From positions 1 to 39,709 of the forward strand of contig JASJDJ010000037.1 in NCBI GenBank assembly GCA_030065635.1: a stretch of 39,709 nt of DNA, in the 5' to 3' direction. The notes below the pieces were generated by a model that saw only the letters and a list, made by a program, of their open reading frames with translations, was not told the DNA's origin and made no database searches. Both the position numbers and the translations under genes were made by a program. Shown here piece by piece: positions 15,429-26,309 of this stretch (the stretch's first letter is position 1; each line of letters starts with the position of its first letter). This DNA is from Xenococcaceae cyanobacterium MO_188.B32 (GTDB lineage: Bacteria > Cyanobacteriota > Cyanobacteriia > Cyanobacteriales > Xenococcaceae).

Positions 15429-16001
15429 ATGAAACTTAAAAGAAGTACTTGGTTGTTAATATTTTTCGCTCTAATTTTAGGTGGTTGGGTGTATTTCTAC
15501 GAAATTAGAGGAACAGAAAAACGCAGTCAAATTCAAACCAAGCAACAACAAATATTTAATTTTACTGAAGAAGAAATTAAAAAAATAACTATTACTAAAT
15601 CTGAAAATGTACTTGAATTTGTGCGTACGGGAAATAGCGATCGACCTTGGCAAATGAAACAACCTAAAGACGTACCCGCTAGTGATGCAACTATCTCTTT
15701 TTTATTAGATTTAGTAGCTAAAGGAAAAAAAGTACGTTCTTTTGCTATTCCCGTATCGAATCTTTCTCAATACGGATTAGACCAGTCTGCTACTAAAATA
15801 ACTATTGAGCTAAAAGATCGAGAAAGTCAGGAAATTATTTTGGGTAATGCTAATTTTAGCGATCGCTTAGTTTATGCTCGAGTTAATTCCTCTACCAATG
15901 AGCGAGCAACTACAGCCAAAGACACCACAGTAATACTAATCCCTAAAAACTGGCATTATGCAGTCGAGCGTGACTTATCAGAGTGGAAACAAACTCCATA
16001 G
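15429..16001 (+). CDS. DUF4340 membrane-anchored protein
   Basis: 190 residues from ATG 15429, preferred over GTG 15405 because the latter lies in the heptamer repeat. Residues 5-25 are an N-terminal membrane anchor (STWLLIFFALILGGWVYFYE), followed by an external domain with IFNFTEEEIKKITITKSENV, RPWQMKQPKDVPASDATISFLL, NLSQYGLDQSATKITIELKD and WHYAVERDLSEWK, matching the DUF4340 domain order. DUF4340 proteins normally occur directly behind GldG-like genes, as here, so it is probably the last member of the exporter operon. Biochemical function is unknown. The following 340 bases contain no gene. Confidence 0.82.
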   Translation: MKLKRSTWLLIFFALILGGWVYFYEIRGTEKRSQIQTKQQQIFNFTEEEIKKITITKSENVLEFVRTGNSDRPWQMKQPKDVPASDATISFLLDLVAKGKKVRSFAIPVSNLSQYGLDQSATKITIELKDRESQEIILGNANFSDRLVYARVNSSTNERATTAKDTTVILIPKNWHYAVERDLSEWKQTP

Positions 16002-16343
16002 TATTTATAAATAAATTATTAAAAAATAATACTCAAAAATATTTATTAATGATTTATAACAATCGAGCGTTAACAATTAACAAAGCAGATATTTTTTAGT
16101 TCAATTCTAAATAATTTCTGAAACCTATTTTCCTTTCTCGATCGACTAATTTTCTTGATTTAAATTAATCGCTCTCTTCTCGATACCGAAATTTAGAGCG
16201 CAATCTATCTGATATAAGTTCATTATGATAGCAGTAAGAACTAATTAATAATTTCATTAATCTAGGTATATTAGCAGAGCATCATATCTAAACAAGCAAT
16301 CATTTTATCTTGATGTTGAAAAGTATGAGCTGTTTTAATTCAG
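16002..16343. other. AT-rich intergenic gap
   Basis: 340 bases without a supportable frame, strong hairpin or repeat. It presumably carries the promoter of the phosphatase-like gene at 16344. Confidence 0.5.
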
Positions 16344-16787
16344 ATGAAAGAAATATTAAATTACTATCGAGTAAGCGATAAGATTGCCACCTCCGGACAA
16401 CCAACACAGGAGCAATTTTGTGCTATTGCAGAAGATGGTTACAAAGTCATAATCAATTTATCTTTAACTTCTTCTAGCAATGCTATTGCCGATGAAGACG
16501 CAATTGTCACGGATTTGGGAATGGTTTATATTCATCTTCCTGTAATTTGGGAAGCTCCTCAAATTGATGATGTTCAAATCTTTTGTGATTTGATGAGTGT
16601 TCATAAGTTGCGAAAAGTTTGGGTACATTGCGCTAAAAATATGCGTGTTTCTTGTTTTATGTACCTTTATCAAAAACATATTCTTAACTTGTCTGAAGAA
16701 CAATCCTCTTATCCTATGAATAAAATTTGGCAGCCAAACGGTGTTTGGCAAAAGCTAATTCAAGCAACAGAAACATTTTTTAATTAA
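16344..16787 (+). CDS. Tyrosine-phosphatase-like (DUF442/beta-lactamase-hydrolase-like) protein
   Basis: 147 residues. It starts NYYRVSDKIATSGQPTQEQF and continues GYKVIINLSL and YIHLPVIWEAP, the usual N-terminal pattern of small dual-specificity-phosphatase-fold proteins related to DUF442. The nucleophile loop is VHCAKNMRVSCFMYLY with C96 and R101, giving C-x4-R rather than the classical C-x5-R. This shorter loop is shared by close relatives known to me and resembles rhodanese/Cdc25 loops, so substrate and even activity are open. No signal peptide is visible. It stands alone between long gaps. Confidence 0.7.
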   Translation: MKEILNYYRVSDKIATSGQPTQEQFCAIAEDGYKVIINLSLTSSSNAIADEDAIVTDLGMVYIHLPVIWEAPQIDDVQIFCDLMSVHKLRKVWVHCAKNMRVSCFMYLYQKHILNLSEEQSSYPMNKIWQPNGVWQKLIQATETFFN

Positions 16788-17073
16788 TCTTGTTGGTATT
16801 ACTGAATCAGGATATGAAAAATTTGTCAAGTCGAACAGAAGTTCCTCCCTACCCATTTAATACATCTGGTTTTTATGGGGAATAATTAAAATTGGCAACA
16901 CTATTTTATTTGGCATATCTGATGAGATTAAATCCTATTAACTAATAGTAAGGCTAAATAAATGGTACGGATTACCTTTAATCCAATACCATTTTTAACA
17001 AATATTCTCTAGTTGTTCTCGATTTGTTTCTAGCCTTTACCCAATTAATAGGTTAATTTCAGGAGATGTAACT
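16788..17073. promoter_or_regulatory. Upstream region of a 46-residue gene
   Basis: No gene is seen. It ends in AGGAG at 17061-17065, eight bases before ATG 17074, an unusually good Shine-Dalgarno sequence for this window and the main support for that start. Confidence 0.45.
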
Positions 17074-17214
17074 ATGAATGTTCTCATCAAAGGTAGAGTT
17101 GAACGAAAAGCGGATCGATTCCATTCAACTAAGAAAAAAGCAAAACAACCCGGTCTTGTAGCTGAATGGAAAGTTATAGATGGTAAATTGCTTTGTCAAT
17201 GGCGTAAGTCCTAA
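17074..17214 (+). CDS. Short basic protein of unknown function
   Basis: 46 residues, too short for most gene callers. An AGGAG ribosome binding site sits 8 bases upstream of the ATG. The product (MNVLIKGRVERKADRFHST, then KKKAKQPGLVAEWKVIDGK, ending LLCQWRKS) is very basic, with a lysine cluster at residues 20-24, and ends in a compact WKVIDGKLLCQW segment that could be a small beta hairpin. I recognise no family. The good start signals and codon use support it being real. It is convergent with ftsH. Confidence 0.6.
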   Translation: MNVLIKGRVERKADRFHSTKKKAKQPGLVAEWKVIDGKLLCQWRKS

Positions 17215-17255
17215 GAAGTTAACTGTGATTAATTTAAGCTTACAACTCTTCTTAA

Positions 17256-19202
17256 CTAAGAAGATGTTACTAAATTCGAGGGAGAAGATTGAGAAAATTC
17301 TGTAACTAACTTACGAAATTCTTCTCCATCAATAGTTTCTCGTTCCATCAAAAGATCGACAATACGATCGATAGTAGAACGGTTCTCCCGAATGATACGT
17401 TTAGCATCTTCGTAACACTGCATTACAATCGAGCGAATTTCCTTATCGATACGGGAAGCGATCTCTTCAGAATACTCTAATTCCTCTGATGAATCTCTGC
17501 CGAGAAACACTGGCTGATTTTGGCTTTCTAGTGCCAGAGGTCCGAGATCTGACATTCCCAGTTTAGTCACCATTGCTCTTGCCAAAGACGTTAATTGGTT
17601 GATATCCCCTGTAGCCCCCCTAGTGATTTCGGCTTTACCAAAGATAACTTCTTCTGCTGCTCTCCCTCCCAAACAAGAAGTAATCCTGGCTAGAAGCTCT
17701 GTTTTGGTTTCCAATCCCTGTTCTTCATCAGGAGTGAACCAGGTTAAACCTAAAGCTTGTCCTCTGGGGAGAACAGTAACTTTCTCGACAGGATCGTGAC
17801 CGGGAGTAAGAGTAGCGACGATCGCGTGACCAATTTCATGATAAGCAATCAGGCGTTTTATTTTACTATCAGCTAAAGAAGTCCTTTCCATACCTGCAAT
17901 GACTCGATCGATCGCGTCACTAATCTCTAGCATAGTTACCGCATCTTTGCGTCTTCTAGCAGTCAGAATAGCTGCTTCATTAAGTAGATTGGCTAAATCT
18001 GCACCGCTAAAACCAGGAGTACGACGGGCGACCACTTCTAAAGAAACTTCTGGAGCTATTTTTTTATCGCGGGCATGAACTTCTAAAATGCCCAATCTTC
18101 CCTTAAAATCGGGATAATCTACCATAGTTTGTCGATCGAAACGCCCAGGACGCAAGAGAGCAGAATCGAGAACATCAGGACGGTTAGTAGCTGCAATGAC
18201 AATAATTCCACTGTTACCTTCAAAACCATCCATTTCTGTCAGCAGTTGGTTAAGAGTTTGTTCTCTCTCATCATTACCGCCACCGTAACCCGCACCTCTT
18301 TGTCTGCCCACCGCATCAATTTCATCAATAAATACTAAACAAGGCGCATTTTCTTTGGCTTTTCTAAATAGATCGCGAACGCGAGATGCTCCTACCCCGA
18401 CAAACATCTCCACAAATTCCGAGCCAGAGATACTAAAAAAAGGAACGGCAGCTTCTCCAGCGATCGCTTTAGCCAGCAAAGTTTTACCCGTACCTGGAGG
18501 TCCGATTAATAGTACTCCGCGAGGAATTTTGGCCCCAATGGCGGTAAATTTTTCTGGCTGTTTCAGAAAAGTGACAATTTCTTGTAACTCTTCCTTAGCT
18601 TCTTCTATTCCTGCTACATCGTTAAATTTTACTCCTGTTTCCGCTTCCATCTGAAATCTAGCTCTCGATTTACCAAAATTAAAAGCTTGTCCGGAAGCAT
18701 TAGCCGAGCGACGAATAATCATTACTAACCCAGCGAGTAACAACAGGATAATAATTAAATTAGCGATTACTCCTACAGTAGTAGAGTGATCGAGAGAAGA
18801 AGTTATTTCAAAATCTACTTCAGTATTGCGAATTTTAGGAATTAAATCTTGATTTTGAGCAAACAAAATTACTTCTTGGGGGGGTTCATTTTGGTTTTGC
18901 TCTTTGAGAGTTACCCTAGCTTTATTGGTAGTTTCGTCTAGTTCTACTTTGGCTACTTCTCCTCGTTCCAGCTTTTTGATAAATTGACTATAGCTGAGAC
19001 TATTTTTTTCTCTCTGAGCTAAGGCTGGAGTTGTCAAGAAAATCGTTTGGAGAATCATCCAACCAGCAGCCAATCTACGCAGATATTGGAACTTGCTTAC
19101 CTGCTTGCTTTTTTTCTTTACTTTTGCTGCTTTCAATCGAAAATTAGTACTGATATTCTCTGACTGATTCTTAATTTTCATCTGACAACTTTGGTTCATC
19201 AA
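17256..19202 (-). CDS. ftsH: ATP-dependent zinc metalloprotease FtsH
   Basis: 648 residues, full length. FtsH is a hexameric AAA+ protease of the thylakoid or plasma membrane that removes damaged membrane proteins; in cyanobacteria paralogues handle PSII repair or essential housekeeping. Features are an N-terminal hydrophobic segment (about 48-63, ending PALAQ), an external domain starting [15 protein letters not shown], a second membrane helix (about 145-163), Walker A GPPGTGKT (about 233-240), Walker [14 protein letters not shown] region RPGRFDR and the zinc motif HEIGH (about 453). The first 35 residues are polar and basic, a longer start than usual, and one of several later starts might be used. 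I do not assign it to one of the four paralogues. Confidence 0.95.
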   Translation of the reverse strand: MMNQSCQMKIKNQSENISTNFRLKAAKVKKKSKQVSKFQYLRRLAAGWMILQTIFLTTPALAQREKNSLSYSQFIKKLERGEVAKVELDETTNKARVTLKEQNQNEPPQEVILFAQNQDLIPKIRNTEVDFEITSSLDHSTTVGVIANLIIILLLLAGLVMIIRRSANASGQAFNFGKSRARFQMEAETGVKFNDVAGIEEAKEELQEIVTFLKQPEKFTAIGAKIPRGVLLIGPPGTGKTLLAKAIAGEAAVPFFSISGSEFVEMFVGVGASRVRDLFRKAKENAPCLVFIDEIDAVGRQRGAGYGGGNDEREQTLNQLLTEMDGFEGNSGIIVIAATNRPDVLDSALLRPGRFDRQTMVDYPDFKGRLGILEVHARDKKIAPEVSLEVVARRTPGFSGADLANLLNEAAILTARRRKDAVTMLEISDAIDRVIAGMERTSLADSKIKRLIAYHEIGHAIVATLTPGHDPVEKVTVLPRGQALGLTWFTPDEEQGLETKTELLARITSCLGGRAAEEVIFGKAEITRGATGDINQLTSLARAMVTKLGMSDLGPLALESQNQPVFLGRDSSEELEYSEEIASRIDKEIRSIVMQCYEDAKRIIRENRSTIDRIVDLLMERETIDGEEFRKLVTEFSQSSPSNLVTSS

Positions 19203-19323
19203 TAGATTTTATTAACTGGAAAGAAAACTATATCTCTAGTTTGACACGTTCATTAATTAGTTAGTCGATCGATTTAAGGTAAAAGTCAACTCCGAATTGC
19301 GAATTTATAACTCCAAACTCAAG

Positions 19324-21009
19324 TTAATCTCGGTTTTTTCTGCCATAACTTGAATCTTGTACACTACTGCCAATTCCTTGAATAATCCCTTTGCCAATTA
19401 AACCAATTCCTTTACCTATTACCTGAGTCAGAAGATAAACTAAACCAGTACCCAGGGATGCTACGATGGAGCGGAGACGAGGAGAAATTGCATCGCGGAT
19501 TTCTATAATCATGGTAGCTAACCAAGGTAATCCTTGTAGTTGATTTAACTCTTCTGCGCGAGAAGCATAGATAAAAAAAGTTTGAATCCCATTCTGCTGC
19601 AAAATAAATAAACGGTAACGGCTCGCAAAAATATTGTTCGGATTTTCCCAGTATTGCTCTTGACGGTATCGCCAAGAAAGATCGTTGCGAAAACGAGCAA
19701 TTTCCCTAGCACTTCTATACTTAAGCTGATAAAGATTATATTTAAATATTTCTAGATTATAAAAATTATTAAGGAAAACCTGCACGATTGCATTAGCAAC
19801 TAAAATAATCAAGTTTTCTGTTAGAGTCTGAGCTCTGTATTTAGCTTCGGGAGAATCATAACGATAGCTAATAAAATCGACAACTAAAGGTTCTTTTTTT
19901 AAGAAGTAGGTTAATAAATCTGAAGCAAAGTAAATTTGATTAAAAATATTATTTTGAATTAAAGTAGCTTCTTGTTCGATAATTTCTAAAAATTGTTCTT
20001 CAGTAATGATAGCCGTTCCACCATAATGACCGAAAAAAAAATCTACGCTAGCAGACTTCCAAAGTTCATAGATATTTTCCTCTATTGACCATTTACTCTG
20101 CTCTTTTTGCTCTAGACTTTTAATTAATTTATATAATTTACTTAAAACAAGATAGAGTATTTCTCTCCGTTTAGGAATTTGCAGAATATCAATTTCTAAA
20201 GTGATATTGGTACGATTTACTACTCCTAAATCGATAGTCGCAAAAACTCTTCTAAAAACTTGAGCAATAACAGATTGTTCTCGTGCAAGTTCGGCAATCA
20301 CATCATAGGCCGATAATAAACAAGACTGATTTGTGTTATCTTTGGCTACTAAGACTGGAGAGCTAGACAATTGCTTATTCTCATTGACAGTATCTGAAGA
20401 GATTAATTGATTAACTAACCAACTAGCAGCTAAAAGTTCGCGTTGGCGACCAGATAAAAATAATCGGTCTAGAATAGATAAATTACTCTTGTTAAGCTGA
20501 TGATTAATTTTTTCTAAATCTGCTTTAATTTCCTTTTGTCCCGATCTGCTCAGACGAAACAAATTTGTTTTCCAAAAACTATTAGAAGGAAGCTTAATCT
20601 CTTGCCAATAAGTTTTACCTGTAGTGATACAACGAATAGCATAAGCAACAGTGTCTATATCTGTTCCTTTGTTACAATAGCCTTGTACTCCTAAGTTTTT
20701 AAGTGTTCTTAAAATTTTGGGATTTGTATGAGAACTAAGTAAAAAAATTGGTAAATTATCATACTTTTGAATTATTTTTTGGCACAATTGCCAATTAGCA
20801 GTTTTTTCTGTGGCAAAATACCCTAAATTTAATTCTAATACTAATACATCGGGTATGGTTCCTTGTTCTAGTTCGAGTAGAGCATGAGAAAGGTCATTAG
20901 CTTGAGCAATTACGTGAAAATCGGGATAAGATGCTAAAGCAGTGACAAAACCCAGACGAAAAATTGGGTCTCGATCGACAATCAGAAGTTCAATTCTGTC
21001 TTTGGTCAT
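19324..21009 (-). CDS. DUF3685 protein with N-terminal pseudo-receiver domain
   Basis: 561 residues. Residues 5-125 are a NarL-like receiver fold (ELLIVDRDPIFRLGFVTAL, PIFLLSSHTNP, K114 in GYCNKGTD). The phospho-acceptor position is Glu (E59 in VLVLELNLG) instead of Asp, and the second acidic-pair residue is Arg (VDRD), so phosphorylation is unlikely. The remaining 430 residues are DUF3685, a cyanobacterial and plastid-lineage domain, recognisable from REQSVIAQVFRRVFATIDLG, ARFRNDLSWRYRQEQYWENP and the hydrophobic C-terminal stretch (TGLVYLLTQVIGKGIGLIG). The function of DUF3685 is unknown; the C-terminal hydrophobic region suggests membrane association. It lies behind ftsH on the same strand but is divergent from the PleD-like gene. 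Confidence 0.8.
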   Translation of the reverse strand: MTKDRIELLIVDRDPIFRLGFVTALASYPDFHVIAQANDLSHALLELEQGTIPDVLVLELNLGYFATEKTANWQLCQKIIQKYDNLPIFLLSSHTNPKILRTLKNLGVQGYCNKGTDIDTVAYAIRCITTGKTYWQEIKLPSNSFWKTNLFRLSRSGQKEIKADLEKINHQLNKSNLSILDRLFLSGRQRELLAASWLVNQLISSDTVNENKQLSSSPVLVAKDNTNQSCLLSAYDVIAELAREQSVIAQVFRRVFATIDLGVVNRTNITLEIDILQIPKRREILYLVLSKLYKLIKSLEQKEQSKWSIEENIYELWKSASVDFFFGHYGGTAIITEEQFLEIIEQEATLIQNNIFNQIYFASDLLTYFLKKEPLVVDFISYRYDSPEAKYRAQTLTENLIILVANAIVQVFLNNFYNLEIFKYNLYQLKYRSAREIARFRNDLSWRYRQEQYWENPNNIFASRYRLFILQQNGIQTFFIYASRAEELNQLQGLPWLATMIIEIRDAISPRLRSIVASLGTGLVYLLTQVIGKGIGLIGKGIIQGIGSSVQDSSYGRKNRD

Positions 21010-21160
21010 TATACCTATCTTTTTCTAGCCTGTTCCCTAGTCCATCAAATACTCGTTAAGTTTATCAAGATTAAATTGGCAATTAAACCGATGCGCTTGT
21101 TGAAATTTTAAGTTTTGATATTAATTGAAGGACAATATTTCTTTCCCGAATTTTAGCAAT

Positions 21161-22159
21161 ATGATCGATCCTGATTTCCAAAAAAATCCACCTTTGATTT
21201 TGGTGGTAGAAGATAATACTACCACTCGCATGATGATCCGTTCAAAAATAGAACAACAAGGATATCGTGTTTTAGAAAATACTAACGGGGAAGAATGTTT
21301 GGAAACCTGCCAAAAATTGAAGCCGAGTATGATCCTCTTAGATGGAGTCATGCCCAGATTAGATGGCTTTAGTTGTTGTGCCAAATTACAAAGTATTTTA
21401 GGCGATGATTGTCCACCAATTTTAATTATTACCGCTCTTGACGATTCTGAATCAGTCGATCGAGCTTTTGAGGTAGGGGCGACAGATTATATTACTAAAC
21501 CAATTCACTGGCCAGTTTTACTACAAAGAGTTAAAAGATTACTGCAAACTCATTGGGCAATGAAGGAACTAAAAAGACAGATAGAAAAAGAAAGATTGCT
21601 GACAGAACAATTAGAAATTGCCAATCAAAAATTAAAAAAGATCGCTTCTGTCGATGAACTGACTCAAATTGCCAACCGTCGTAGCTTTGACTTATATTTG
21701 AAGCGAGAATGGCATAGAATGAGCCGAGAAAAAGCTTATTTATCTTTGATGCTGTGCGATGTAGATTTTTTTAAACTTTATAATGACACTTACGGACATC
21801 AAGCAGGCGATCGCTGTTTGCAAAAAGTAGCTAGTGTTTTAAAGCAAAATGCTAAGCGTCCTGCGGATTTGGTTGCCCGATATGGCGGAGAAGAGTTCGT
21901 ACTCATCTTATCTAGAACTACAGCTAAAGGAGCAATGGAAATCGGGGAAAGGATCCGTCAACAAATTAAAGAACTAGATATATCCCACGCTAGTTCTCAC
22001 ATTAGCACAGTAGTTACCATCAGTATTGGCATTGCTAGTATCGTGCCTATTCCTAATTTTCCTGCCGAAAAACTAATTGCTAAGGCAGATGAAGCTCTAT
22101 ATTGGGCAAAAGAACAAGGGCGCGATCGAGTCGTGCTCAATCGCTTTACTATCATTTAA
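21161..22159 (+). CDS. PleD-like response regulator with GGDEF diguanylate cyclase domain
   Basis: ATG 21161 (MIDPDFQKNPPLILVVEDN) is preferred to TTG 21125 because the receiver starts within a few residues of it. The N-terminal receiver (residues 10-125) has phospho-acceptor D61 in ILLDGVMP and K-P in YITKPIHW. A coiled linker (about 130-160) precedes a GGDEF domain with DELTQIANRRSFD, DVDFFKLYNDTYGHQAGD and the active-site GGEEF (242-246). R-P-A-D lies five residues upstream (233-236) and fits the inhibitory c-di-GMP I-site, so product inhibition is expected. It should make c-di-GMP when phosphorylated. The gene is convergent with rpoC2 across a strong hairpin. Confidence 0.92.
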   Translation: MIDPDFQKNPPLILVVEDNTTTRMMIRSKIEQQGYRVLENTNGEECLETCQKLKPSMILLDGVMPRLDGFSCCAKLQSILGDDCPPILIITALDDSESVDRAFEVGATDYITKPIHWPVLLQRVKRLLQTHWAMKELKRQIEKERLLTEQLEIANQKLKKIASVDELTQIANRRSFDLYLKREWHRMSREKAYLSLMLCDVDFFKLYNDTYGHQAGDRCLQKVASVLKQNAKRPADLVARYGGEEFVLILSRTTAKGAMEIGERIRQQIKELDISHASSHISTVVTISIGIASIVPIPNFPAEKLIAKADEALYWAKEQGRDRVVLNRFTII

Positions 22160-22194
22160 ACATTTAAAGATTTAACTCTCTACCTTGGCGGTTA

Positions 22195-22231
22195 TTAACC
22201 GCGGAATGGGGTGAGCGCATTCCGCGGTCAA
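22195..22231. terminator. Strong hairpin between pleD-like gene and rpoC2
   Basis: Arms TTAACCGCGGAATG (22195-22208) and CATTCCGCGGTCAA (22218-22231) pair over 14 bases with one mismatch around a 9-base loop. It sits between the convergent stops of the diguanylate cyclase gene and rpoC2 and could end both transcripts. Its right arm repeats the unit found at 6314-6329, so it may be a dispersed palindrome recruited as a terminator. Confidence 0.65.
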
Positions 22232-22236
22232 ATTAA

Positions 22237-25200
22237 TTAATCTTCTTCCTCTTCATCAATATCCATAATTTCCTCTGGCAAAAGAGTGGAACTCGAATCA
22301 AAAGAACTACCGCGGTCGCTTATTACGGAATCTACACTCCTGGTATATGCTCTGGCAGTTCGATCGTCAAGAATAACATTTTCATCTTCACTCAAATCTG
22401 TATAAGAGCGTCGAGGATTAGATTCTGGCTCGGCTAATCTTTCTTCTGATAGGCGAAAACTGTCGTAACTATCACCGCCATAACTATACATAGAATTGTT
22501 ACGGAAATTATCTTTTAAGGAAGAATTTTCTAGGTCATTTCTACTACCAAAAGGTTCTTCATGAGTATTAAAACCAGTTCCGGCAGGGATTAAACGACCG
22601 ATAATCACATTTTCTTTTAAGCCTCGTAACCAATCAGATTTACCTTCGATCGCAGCTTCGGTTAAGACACGGGTGGTTTCTTGGAAAGAAGCAGCGGAAA
22701 TAAAGCTATCTGTATTGAGAGAGGCTTTGGTAATCCCTAGTAACACGGGCGTGTACTGAGCAGGGGCACCACCAGTAATTGACATAGCCTCATTGATTTG
22801 TTCGAGTTCTCTCAATGCCACCAACTCACCCGGTAACATGACTGTATCACCACCATCTTCAATTCTGACTTTAGAAGTCATCTGCCGTACGATTACTTCA
22901 ATATGTTTGTCAGAAATATCGATTCCCTGACTTTGATACACTGATTGAACCTGCATAACCAAGAATTTTTGGGCTTCTTGCAATCCAATTAAAGAAGCTT
23001 CGTAACAGCCTTTTTCTTCCAAGTAGTAGTTGAAGAAAATCTCTAAAATCTCATGAGGATTAGCTGGACCATCAGTCAGAGGCTCCCCAGGTTCTACTCT
23101 CTGTCCATCTGTTACCATGGCATTTTGACCGGGACTGATGGGATAATCACTGACCACACCATCTTCTTCAATGATTTTAATGTCTACAGTTTCGTTTTCT
23201 TCGTAGACTACCTGGCAAATTCCCGGACGACGGCTGAGGATACAAGCTTCTTTTGGTTTACGCGCTTCTAGCAATTCTTCAATCCGAGGTAAACCCTGGA
23301 TAATATCTCCTGTTTTAGCTCGTTCAAATACCAACAGAACTAAATTATCTCCTCGCTGTACCAAATCACCATCATCAATGTGTAATACTGCACCCTGAGA
23401 AACCCGATAAGGACGAGCATGACGCAAAACAACAGTAGTTTTTCCGTCTTCTTTTTCAACTATTTCGACGACTTGTCCAGATTCTTCTAATTTGACCCCA
23501 GGAGCAATTTCTGCTGCTGCTACCAGTAAATCATTTTCTTTACACCGACATTCGCTCTTGGGCACATCCAAATCGTGGGAAACTAGATCGGAATCTCGCA
23601 CTACTAAAATTCGTCGAATAGCTTCTCCTCCTTCACGAATACCTCGTACCTGACCGGCTTCTTTACATTTTATTTCTGTACGAGCAATCACTGCACCTTG
23701 AGGTATTTCTTGTCCATCTTCGACTAAGATTCTGGTCTGAATATTTCCACTATGAGGATCGGCATCAGTATCTCGACGAAGTACTAAAGACTCTAGAATA
23801 ACCATTTGCAATTTGTGGGATTCTGGGTCTTCTTCATCTGCTTTTAACTCAATATCAGCATTAATATTAGCGATTGTTCCCAAATCTCCAGTCACATCAA
23901 TTTCTAATACTAGTTGAGTAGTTAGCAAAGAAACTCCATTTACAGACTTAACTCGTTCTCCATCTTTATAAAAGATCCGCTGTACAGAACGTAATTCAAT
24001 CTGACGACCATCTTTGCTATTAATTGAAGCTTGAGAAGGAACGGCTGGTTCGTCAGCTACTTGATATTCCTGAACTGGTCGCAGTAATAAGGCTATACCT
24101 TCTGTTGTTTCTACAATTTCAGCGTATTTGAGTTCATCAACCGTTACTCCTGGTAAAACTTCAGTTCCCGGTTGAATTAGCTGTTCGTGCAGACTAGGGT
24201 TAGGTTCATCTAAAAGATGAATTTCTCCTGGCTTGATAATAATTTCTCTTAAAATGTCGTTTTTCTGGACAACTTCCGCTACCCCAGAAGACTGAGCGAA
24301 AATATCTTTGACTACTTCTGTACCGGCTTCTACATATTGACCGTCTTCTACCGCTAGAAGAGAAATATCTTTGTTGACTTCGTGACTTTCTTCAGGAATC
24401 CAGAGAAGAGTTCCTCCTTTAATTACTTCATAGCCTTGTTTGCGAGTTCCTTTACCCACTTCTACACCGGCATATTTAATAATGCCACCAGTTTCAGTTT
24501 TATACTGGTCATCAATCAGTTCGGCTACTACTTGGCTAGTTTGGACTTTAGTCCCTGGAGTAGTTCTGAGCAAAAAGCGTCGATCGTCTGCCGTATAGAT
24601 AATATATTGTTCGCGACCGCTATCACTTTCAATTTTTACTTTCGCCTGGTCTAATAGGACAGAAGCAGTGATTACTTCAATTTCCCGACTATTGGGAATC
24701 ATCCGTATTACGCCACCACTACTAGAAACCAACTTAGTCTGAGCCAGAATATCTCCAGGTTCTACTTGAGCGCCGTTTTTGACTACTGGTTCGGCTCCAG
24801 GCAAAAGATTGTATACTTCCCCTGATAAAATCCACAGTAATCCCGATCTTTGAGCAATACGAGTAGTATTACCCTGACGGTCGGTTTTTTCTTCAGGAAT
24901 GAGGTCGGCAAATAAAACTTCACCAGCTAAATGAGAAGATACGTCTTTAGCTGCTTTTTCTGTAGAACGTTGTACTTTAGCTAAAGCTACTTCGGCTAAT
25001 AATTGTCCTTTTTGAACAGAATCCCCTTTATTCACTGGTAATAAGGAACCTACTGTCAAACTATAGGCAATCTGCTCGGATTTAGTTTTTGCTCCTTTAG
25101 CGGGAATAAGTAATAAATCTCCCGCGGTTTCTACTTGTTCTCTCTCGTCACCATGACGGGTACGGACAGTACGAGTAGTTAGACCTTTACCGAACTCGAT

Positions 25201-26265
25201 CTTACCAGCGCAATCTGCTTTGATTTGTCTGGCTACTTCTCCTGTAAATACCCCTCCAGTATGGAAAGTCCGCATGGTTAATTGGGTTCCGGGCTCACCA
25301 ATAGATTGAGCAGCAATAATGCCTACTGCTTCTCCCATGTCTACCATCTTGCCGTGAGCTAAACTCCAACCATAACAATGGCGACAAACCGAACGGGCAG
25401 CTTCACAGGTTAGAGGAGAACGCACCATTACTTCTTCGACGCGATCGCCAATTTTTTTGGCTAATTCTTCATTAATGTCTTGATTCCGTTTAGCAATTAC
25501 TTCTCCTGTTTCGGGATCGACTACATCTCTAGCCAGAACTCTGCCGAGCAAACGATCCGAGAGGGGAATTAAAGTGCGATCGCCATCGGTCATTGCTCGC
25601 TTGCTAATACCCCGTTGAGTCCCGCAGTCTACTTCCCTAACGATTACATCTTGGCTAACGTCAACTAAACGGCGAGTCAGATAACCAGAGTCTGCCGTCC
25701 GTAATGCTGTATCGACTAGTCCTTTTCTGGCTCCATAGGATGAGATGATGTATTCGGTAACGGTTAGACCTTCACGGAAATTAGTCTTAATGGGTATATC
25801 GATAATTTCTCCTTGAGGATCGGCCATCAGACCGCGCATTCCCACTAGCTGGCGTACCTGAGATAAATTTCCCCTCGCTCCACTAAAAGCCATCATATAG
25901 ACAGAATTAAGGGGATCGGTACTTCTAAAATTGGTAACTACTTCATCTTTTAAATTTTCTGAAGTACTATTCCAGGTATCGATTACTTTTTGAAAACGCT
26001 CTACTTCAGTAATTTCCCCGCGAGCATAACGCTGTTCTGTTTCTCTAATTTCTGCTTCGGCAGCTTCGAGCATCTGCCTTTTCACTGGGGGAACTTGCAA
26101 ATCATCTACACTAATCGATACTCCTGCTTTGGTAGCGTAACGAAAGCCCAATTCTTTGAGATGATCTGCCATAGTCGCACAGTGAGCAGAACCATAATTG
26201 GTATATGCCCAGGCAATTAATTTTTTCAGACGACCTTTATCAACAATTCGATTGTAGAATTTCAT
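22237..26265 (-). CDS. rpoC2: DNA-directed RNA polymerase beta' subunit (RpoC2)
   Basis: 1342 residues. In cyanobacteria the bacterial RpoC is split, and RpoC2 carries the C-terminal two thirds. The start [17 protein letters not shown] and the following [14 protein letters not shown] match the family. The trigger-loop region is [20 protein letters not shown], then [20 protein letters not shown], and zinc-binding cysteines follow in VDCGTQRG and SVCRHCYG. A long insertion (about residues 340-970) is the cyanobacterial SI3 lineage insert with repeated sandwich-barrel-like units. The final 90 residues are Ser/Glu/Asp-rich, disordered and end DEEEED. It is the last gene of the rpo operon, 44 bases behind rpoC1. 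Confidence 0.97.
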   Translation of the reverse strand: MKFYNRIVDKGRLKKLIAWAYTNYGSAHCATMADHLKELGFRYATKAGVSISVDDLQVPPVKRQMLEAAEAEIRETEQRYARGEITEVERFQKVIDTWNSTSENLKDEVVTNFRSTDPLNSVYMMAFSGARGNLSQVRQLVGMRGLMADPQGEIIDIPIKTNFREGLTVTEYIISSYGARKGLVDTALRTADSGYLTRRLVDVSQDVIVREVDCGTQRGISKRAMTDGDRTLIPLSDRLLGRVLARDVVDPETGEVIAKRNQDINEELAKKIGDRVEEVMVRSPLTCEAARSVCRHCYGWSLAHGKMVDMGEAVGIIAAQSIGEPGTQLTMRTFHTGGVFTGEVARQIKADCAGKIEFGKGLTTRTVRTRHGDEREQVETAGDLLLIPAKGAKTKSEQIAYSLTVGSLLPVNKGDSVQKGQLLAEVALAKVQRSTEKAAKDVSSHLAGEVLFADLIPEEKTDRQGNTTRIAQRSGLLWILSGEVYNLLPGAEPVVKNGAQVEPGDILAQTKLVSSSGGVIRMIPNSREIEVITASVLLDQAKVKIESDSGREQYIIYTADDRRFLLRTTPGTKVQTSQVVAELIDDQYKTETGGIIKYAGVEVGKGTRKQGYEVIKGGTLLWIPEESHEVNKDISLLAVEDGQYVEAGTEVVKDIFAQSSGVAEVVQKNDILREIIIKPGEIHLLDEPNPSLHEQLIQPGTEVLPGVTVDELKYAEIVETTEGIALLLRPVQEYQVADEPAVPSQASINSKDGRQIELRSVQRIFYKDGERVKSVNGVSLLTTQLVLEIDVTGDLGTIANINADIELKADEEDPESHKLQMVILESLVLRRDTDADPHSGNIQTRILVEDGQEIPQGAVIARTEIKCKEAGQVRGIREGGEAIRRILVVRDSDLVSHDLDVPKSECRCKENDLLVAAAEIAPGVKLEESGQVVEIVEKEDGKTTVVLRHARPYRVSQGAVLHIDDGDLVQRGDNLVLLVFERAKTGDIIQGLPRIEELLEARKPKEACILSRRPGICQVVYEENETVDIKIIEEDGVVSDYPISPGQNAMVTDGQRVEPGEPLTDGPANPHEILEIFFNYYLEEKGCYEASLIGLQEAQKFLVMQVQSVYQSQGIDISDKHIEVIVRQMTSKVRIEDGGDTVMLPGELVALRELEQINEAMSITGGAPAQYTPVLLGITKASLNTDSFISAASFQETTRVLTEAAIEGKSDWLRGLKENVIIGRLIPAGTGFNTHEEPFGSRNDLENSSLKDNFRNNSMYSYGGDSYDSFRLSEERLAEPESNPRRSYTDLSEDENVILDDRTARAYTRSVDSVISDRGSSFDSSSTLLPEEIMDIDEEEED

Positions 26266-26309
26266 ACTTTTTCCTTTTTATCTGCTCTGGCTCTTTATTT
26301 TTTTGAGGT

